From Candidatus Pacearchaeota archaeon (lineage in GTDB: Archaea > Nanobdellota > Nanobdellia > Pacearchaeales > GW2011-AR1), in NCBI GenBank assembly GCA_002687255.1, contig NYZR01000030.1, forward strand, positions 1 to 13,755: a stretch of 13,755 bases of DNA. The letters run 5' to 3'. Positions 11,504-13,755 of this stretch are shown here, one piece after another (within the stretch, counting starts at the first letter, position 1; every line of letters begins with the position of its first letter). Under the pieces are notes generated by a model. It worked only from the letters and a program-made list of their open reading frames with translations, was not told the DNA's origin and searched no databases. Position numbers and translations under genes: made by a program.

Positions 11504-11688
11504 TCTTTCTTTCCCCCTCTTAAATCTAATGCAAACCTAAGACTTGCTTCTCTATTATCCAATTCCCTAGCTTCCGCTCCCCTACTACATTGTATTCCGA
11601 ACGATACTACAGCAACCTGTGGGATTCTTACGTTATACCCTGCTACATTCTCTCCTTGTCTTTCTAGGTATGTTACTTCTTCCCTCAT
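11500..11688 (-). CDS. Unrecognised 62-residue protein inserted directly after uL4
   Basis: I do not recognise this small protein. Its sequence opens with a charged stretch (REEVTYLERQGENVAG, 2-17), followed by a probable strand YNVRIPQVAVVSFGIQC at 18-34, an Arg/Glu-rich middle and a second strand LRFALDLRGG near the end. It has one cysteine and no membrane segment. The ATG at 11688 overlaps the uL4 stop as ATGA with GGAGA upstream, and its own stop overlaps the next inserted gene as ATGA. It is therefore the first of a two-gene insertion between uL4 and uL23, genes that are nearly always adjacent. The small size leaves somewhat more doubt than for the other insertions, but the tight double overlap argues that it is translated. 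Confidence 0.72.
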   Translation of the reverse strand: MREEVTYLERQGENVAGYNVRIPQVAVVSFGIQCSRGAEARELDNREASLRFALDLRGGKKE

Positions 11689-12461
11689 TCTTTCTTGTCT
11701 CCCTTTGTTTCTTGATTAAGATCACCCAGTGCTGCTTTGGTGTAAAGAGTAAGACGGCCGAGAGGATAGAGATCGTGTAGGGTTACTTCACCAACGGGCT
11801 TGCTTTCTACGGTTTTTGTGCTGAGTTTTTCTTCTGCTCCTGTCAAGATTAATACGCCTGCGTTTGATTTGTATTTTCTTCCTCGAAGCGTTCCTTTTCC
11901 TGCTCGGACGGCTTTTGTTTTTTCTACAGGGGCGTTCGTGAAGATACTCTTGAGTGCTGCGAGGAGGTCTTTTGTTTTTTCAGGGAGCTTTTCGATGACT
12001 GCTGCTGACGGCGCTTCGTCCAAAGAAGAGTATCTTTCGATGATCATCTCCTGGTTTGTGGTTGCGGCGAGAGCGCCGTTGAGAGCGAGAGCGAATTCCT
12101 TTTTGTTGATGCTCTTTTCTTTCCCGATTCCTTTTGGAGGGTGTGCCTTGGGGCCTCCTCTTGTCCCTGGGACGTTTGCTCCGATCCAGTAGAACTGTGT
12201 TCCTCTACGCCACATGGTTTTTCTTGGCAGTCTTGCAATACCCCGCCCGTAATGTCCCTTCCAATCATGTCGCTTGTGGCTGATGGTTCCTGCTGCGGAT
12301 TGTCTTCGTCCTGCTCGTGTTAGTGGGGAATATGGCTGTGCGAATTTGGTTGCGGAGAGAGCTTTCTGGATGATGTCTGGCCTGATGCTGGTGTCGAAGA
12401 CTTTTGGTAGTTGGAGGTCTGATTTCTTTTTTCCTTTTACATCGTAGAGTGAGGCTTTCAT
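11685..12461 (-). CDS. rpl4: Large ribosomal subunit protein uL4
   Basis: uL4 reaches into the peptide tunnel with a long loop. The 258 residues match archaeal uL4 (about 250-260). The body start YDVKGKKKSDLQLPKVFDTS is at 6-25. The extended tunnel loop runs from about 48 to 111 with TRAGRRQSAAGTISHKRHDW and GTRGGPKAHPPK, and the C-terminal fold carries GVLILTGAEEKL near 202-213. The ATG at 12461 follows GGAGG by 8 bases and forms an ATGA overlap with a 16-codon minicistron that starts at the uL3 stop. The stop overlaps the first inserted gene as ATGA. Confidence 0.97.
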   Translation of the reverse strand: MKASLYDVKGKKKSDLQLPKVFDTSIRPDIIQKALSATKFAQPYSPLTRAGRRQSAAGTISHKRHDWKGHYGRGIARLPRKTMWRRGTQFYWIGANVPGTRGGPKAHPPKGIGKEKSINKKEFALALNGALAATTNQEMIIERYSSLDEAPSAAVIEKLPEKTKDLLAALKSIFTNAPVEKTKAVRAGKGTLRGRKYKSNAGVLILTGAEEKLSTKTVESKPVGEVTLHDLYPLGRLTLYTKAALGDLNQETKGDKKE

Positions 12462-12508
12462 ACTACAAACCTCCAGCGGGTTTCTAGGAGTTCCAGCAAC
12501 CGGTTCAT
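12458..12508 (-). CDS. Candidate 16-codon minicistron bridging uL3 and uL4
   Basis: In coding direction the uL3 end reads CTATGA, so an ATG overlaps its stop. From there the frame stays open for 16 codons (MNRLLELLETRWRFVV) and ends in TGA within the ATGA of the uL4 start. Every base of the only sizeable gap between uL3 and uL4 is thus covered by a frame coupled at both ends. The GGAGG site of uL4 lies inside it (codons Trp-Arg). Such an arrangement would let ribosomes pass from uL3 to uL4. By chance alone it is not very improbable, so confidence is low. Confidence 0.35.
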   Translation of the reverse strand: MNRLLELLETRWRFVV

Positions 12509-13440
12509 AGCACTAACCTCTGGAATTCTAGTTGTTGTTTCGCTGCACGCTTCGTTGGTCTGAACGAAGGTGTAACAAGGATGGCTCTTTTTGCCGGGCC
12601 TTGGACGCTGCCCTTGATGATGAGATAGGATGATTTGATCTGACCATAGCGTTTGAATCCTGATTTGGGGTTGATGTCTTTTTCCGTGATGGAGTTGGTG
12701 GTGAGGACAGGATGGTTGTAGTGGACACGGGAGAACATGCCTAGTTGTCCGGCCATGGGAACTCGGAAGGTGACACGAGCTGGATGCCAGGGGCCGATGC
12801 TTCCAGGATTTCGGACGCCTTTCTCGGACTTGTGGCTTTTCAGGCCGATGCCGAATCTCTTGACAGGGCCTTGCATGCCTTTTCCTTTGGTGAGACCTCG
12901 GACGTCTACGAGAGAGGGTTTGAAGTTTTCTAGGGTGATCTCCTTTCCGATGAGTGGTTTGATGAAGTCTAGTGGGGCGTCGGTGTTGAGGGCGATTTCG
13001 ATGATGTCTGGTGTTTTCTTGAAGCTGGGTTGTGAGGAAACGATGAGGCGGATTTCATCGTAGTCTTCTGGAGTTTCTTTTTCGAGGTCTTTTACGGTCT
13101 TTATTGTTTTGATTTTTCTCTTGAGGTTCTTTTCATTGTTTACGATGACGTCTTTCAGAGGTTTTCCGTGTTGGTAGAATCGGACAGATAGGATTTTCAT
13201 GGGAGGGGCTTCTAGAATGGTTACGGGGAGGGCGACTTGTTTCTTTTGTGTTAGGGCGTGTTCGGTAGAGTCTTTTGCTAGTGCTGAGCCCATACCTACT
13301 TTGTAGGTAATGAAACCGAGCACTTTCGTGTCATCCGTTCCAGAAATTGGAGACCAATTGACGCTAGGTATGGCTTTAGCTGCACGCTTGCGAGGCCAGA
13401 ACTGCAAGCTTCCTCGTCGTGGTCTCGATCTTGTTGGCAT
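12505..13440 (-). CDS. rpl3: Large ribosomal subunit protein uL3
   Basis: uL3 is an early-assembling large-subunit protein whose loop approaches the peptidyl-transferase centre. The 311 residues show the archaeal opening RPRRGSLQFWPRKRA at 6-20, FITYKVGM at 43-50, GLTKGKGMQGPVKRFG at 182-197 and GSIGPWHPARVTFRVPMAGQ at 213-232. Length is close to the usual 330-340. It is the first gene of the unit. The ATG at 13440 has only a weak site (TGGAA) upstream but gives exactly the family N-terminus. A leader with two hairpins and a TATA-like box precedes it. Confidence 0.97.
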   Translation of the reverse strand: MPTRSRPRRGSLQFWPRKRAAKAIPSVNWSPISGTDDTKVLGFITYKVGMGSALAKDSTEHALTQKKQVALPVTILEAPPMKILSVRFYQHGKPLKDVIVNNEKNLKRKIKTIKTVKDLEKETPEDYDEIRLIVSSQPSFKKTPDIIEIALNTDAPLDFIKPLIGKEITLENFKPSLVDVRGLTKGKGMQGPVKRFGIGLKSHKSEKGVRNPGSIGPWHPARVTFRVPMAGQLGMFSRVHYNHPVLTTNSITEKDINPKSGFKRYGQIKSSYLIIKGSVQGPAKRAILVTPSFRPTKRAAKQQLEFQRLVL

Positions 13441-13480
13441 ATGTATGTTCCATTGTTCTGTTGGTGCAACTCGACCTTGG

Positions 13481-13498
13481 AGCGCATAGCAGTGCGCT
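13481..13498 (-). promoter_or_regulatory. Leader hairpin 2 upstream of uL3
   Basis: In the transcript AGCGCA and TGCGCT pair perfectly around a six-base loop, about 41-58 bases before the uL3 start. With the hairpin at 13511-13530 it forms a structured leader that could bind a ribosomal protein for feedback control. That role is inference; only the inverted repeat is seen. Confidence 0.45.
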
Positions 13499-13510
13499 GC
13501 CAGTATTGAA

Positions 13511-13530
13511 AATCAAGTGTTTTCTTGATT
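13511..13530 (-). promoter_or_regulatory. Leader hairpin 1 upstream of uL3
   Basis: AATCAAG and CTTGATT form a perfect 7-bp stem with a six-base loop (AAAACA in the transcript), close behind the predicted transcription start. It is AT-rich, so it is weaker than hairpin 2. Confidence 0.4.
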
Positions 13531-13564
13531 CACGATAGATTACTGTTTTGTTGAGGATTTTGGG

Positions 13565-13572
13565 TATTTAAG
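13565..13572 (-). promoter_or_regulatory. TATA-like box for the ribosomal operon
   Basis: CTTAAATA on the minus strand fits the archaeal TATA consensus, with purine/AA-containing bases upstream (CGTAATG) that could serve as the TFB element. Transcription would start about 25 bases downstream, near 13540-13545, giving a leader of about 100 nt. A second AT-rich candidate (TTATTTAA, 13593-13600) lies further upstream. Confidence 0.55.
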
Positions 13573-13612
13573 CATTACGGTGAGCGGCTTTGTTAAATAA
13601 GTATCGCTTGTT

Positions 13613-13618
13613 AAAAAA
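13613..13618 (-). terminator. T6 tract just after the 28-codon ORF
   Basis: Six thymines on the minus strand begin two bases after the TGA of the small upstream ORF. Archaeal RNA polymerase commonly terminates at oligo-T tracts without a hairpin, so this could end the upstream transcript before the ribosomal promoter. Confidence 0.45.
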
Positions 13619-13619
13619 G

Positions 13620-13706
13620 TCATCTAACAAGAAGGATTAATTGTAATGCTGCAATAATCCCTAGAATTACAGTTAGACCGATTATCCAATAAGTTAGGGT
13701 AATCAT
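13620..13706 (-). CDS. Candidate 28-residue single-pass membrane peptide
   Basis: An open frame from ATG at 13706 to TGA at 13620 encodes 28 residues. After MITLTYW it is almost entirely hydrophobic (IIGLTVILGIIAALQLILLV at residues 8-27) and ends in a single Arg. That is the right length and composition for one membrane helix with a positive C-terminal end. A TATA-like stretch (TATAAAAAAATTTAA) lies about 30-40 bases upstream, and a T6 tract follows the stop at once, so it has the layout of a complete short gene. No Shine-Dalgarno site is visible, as in leaderless or short-leader archaeal mRNAs. I recognise no family. It could be a chance frame in AT-rich DNA, but the uninterrupted hydrophobic run and flanking signals are suggestive. 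Confidence 0.5.
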   Translation of the reverse strand: MITLTYWIIGLTVILGIIAALQLILLVR

Positions 13707-13737
13707 TTTTGAGGTTTGTTTTGAAGATTGCTCGTTA

Positions 13738-13748
13738 AATTTTTTTAT
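13738..13748 (-). promoter_or_regulatory. TATA-like box upstream of the 28-residue ORF
   Basis: On the minus strand the AT-rich stretch TATAAAAAAAT lies about 32-42 bases before the ATG at 13706. This would place transcription start about 10-15 bases before the start codon. It is close to the window edge, so its upstream context is not visible. Confidence 0.35.
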
Positions 13749-13755
13749 AGTAACA

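Noticed and set aside
13296..13487. 63-codon minus-strand frame that begins in the uL3 leader and overlaps the uL3 start
   Set aside because: It runs out of frame through the conserved uL3 N-terminus, has no ribosome site and no recognisable features. It is most likely a shadow frame.

Overview
This window is the S10-spc ribosomal-protein supercluster of an archaeon, read entirely on the minus strand from about 13440 down to the left edge. Archaeal identity rests on the gene order (uL3, uL4, uL23, uL2, uS19, uL22, uS3, uL29, aIF1/SUI1, uS17, uL14, uL24, eS4, uL5, uS14, uS8, uL6, eL32, eL19, uL18, uS5). It also rests on archaea/eukaryote-only members (eS4, eL32, eL19, aIF1) and on TATA-like promoter elements. 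Short proteins, constant ATGA/TAATG overlaps and loss of family cysteines fit a DPANN-type archaeon (for example the Woesearchaeota/Pacearchaeota area). That placement is inference. Most genes have a clear GGAG/AGGAGG Shine-Dalgarno site.

Right end (13441-13755): an upstream region with a tiny 28-codon single-membrane-segment ORF followed by a T6 tract, then a TATA-like box and a leader of about 100 nt with two hairpins in front of uL3. A 16-codon minicistron, ATGA-linked at both ends, bridges uL3 and uL4.

Body (1-13440): 21 conserved translation genes (20 ribosomal proteins plus aIF1), packed with overlaps or gaps of a few bases. The unusual part is that 8 of the 20 junctions between them hold extra small genes that I do not recognise. 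There are ten in all: two between uL4 and uL23, two between uL23 and uL2, and one each at uL2/uS19, uS3/uL29, uS17/uL14, eS4/uL5, uL5/uS14 and uL6/eL32. They are co-directional and fitted with 0-8 bp overlaps or 0-1 bp gaps, have their own ribosome sites, and use AT-richer, less biased codons than their neighbours. Several are acidic, unlike ribosomal proteins. At least four look beta-rich, and two or three look helical.

A second unusual feature is a palindromic DNA element with nearly identical ends. It lies in frame near the 3' ends of both uS3 (119 bp) and uL22 (68 bp) and adds S-A-S-G-S-E ... A-A-T-G-S-Q-R to both proteins. It resembles in principle the coding palindromic elements of Rickettsia.

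Other oddities: rnp1 (Rpp29) is missing between aIF1 and uS17, where a 70-nt gap holds a hairpin. aIF1 and uS17 lack the cysteines usual for their archaeal families. uL2 has HPFGSG where HPHGGG is usual. Functionally, the window supplies much of both ribosomal subunits plus an initiation factor from one co-transcribed, translationally coupled unit. What the interspersed genes do is unknown.
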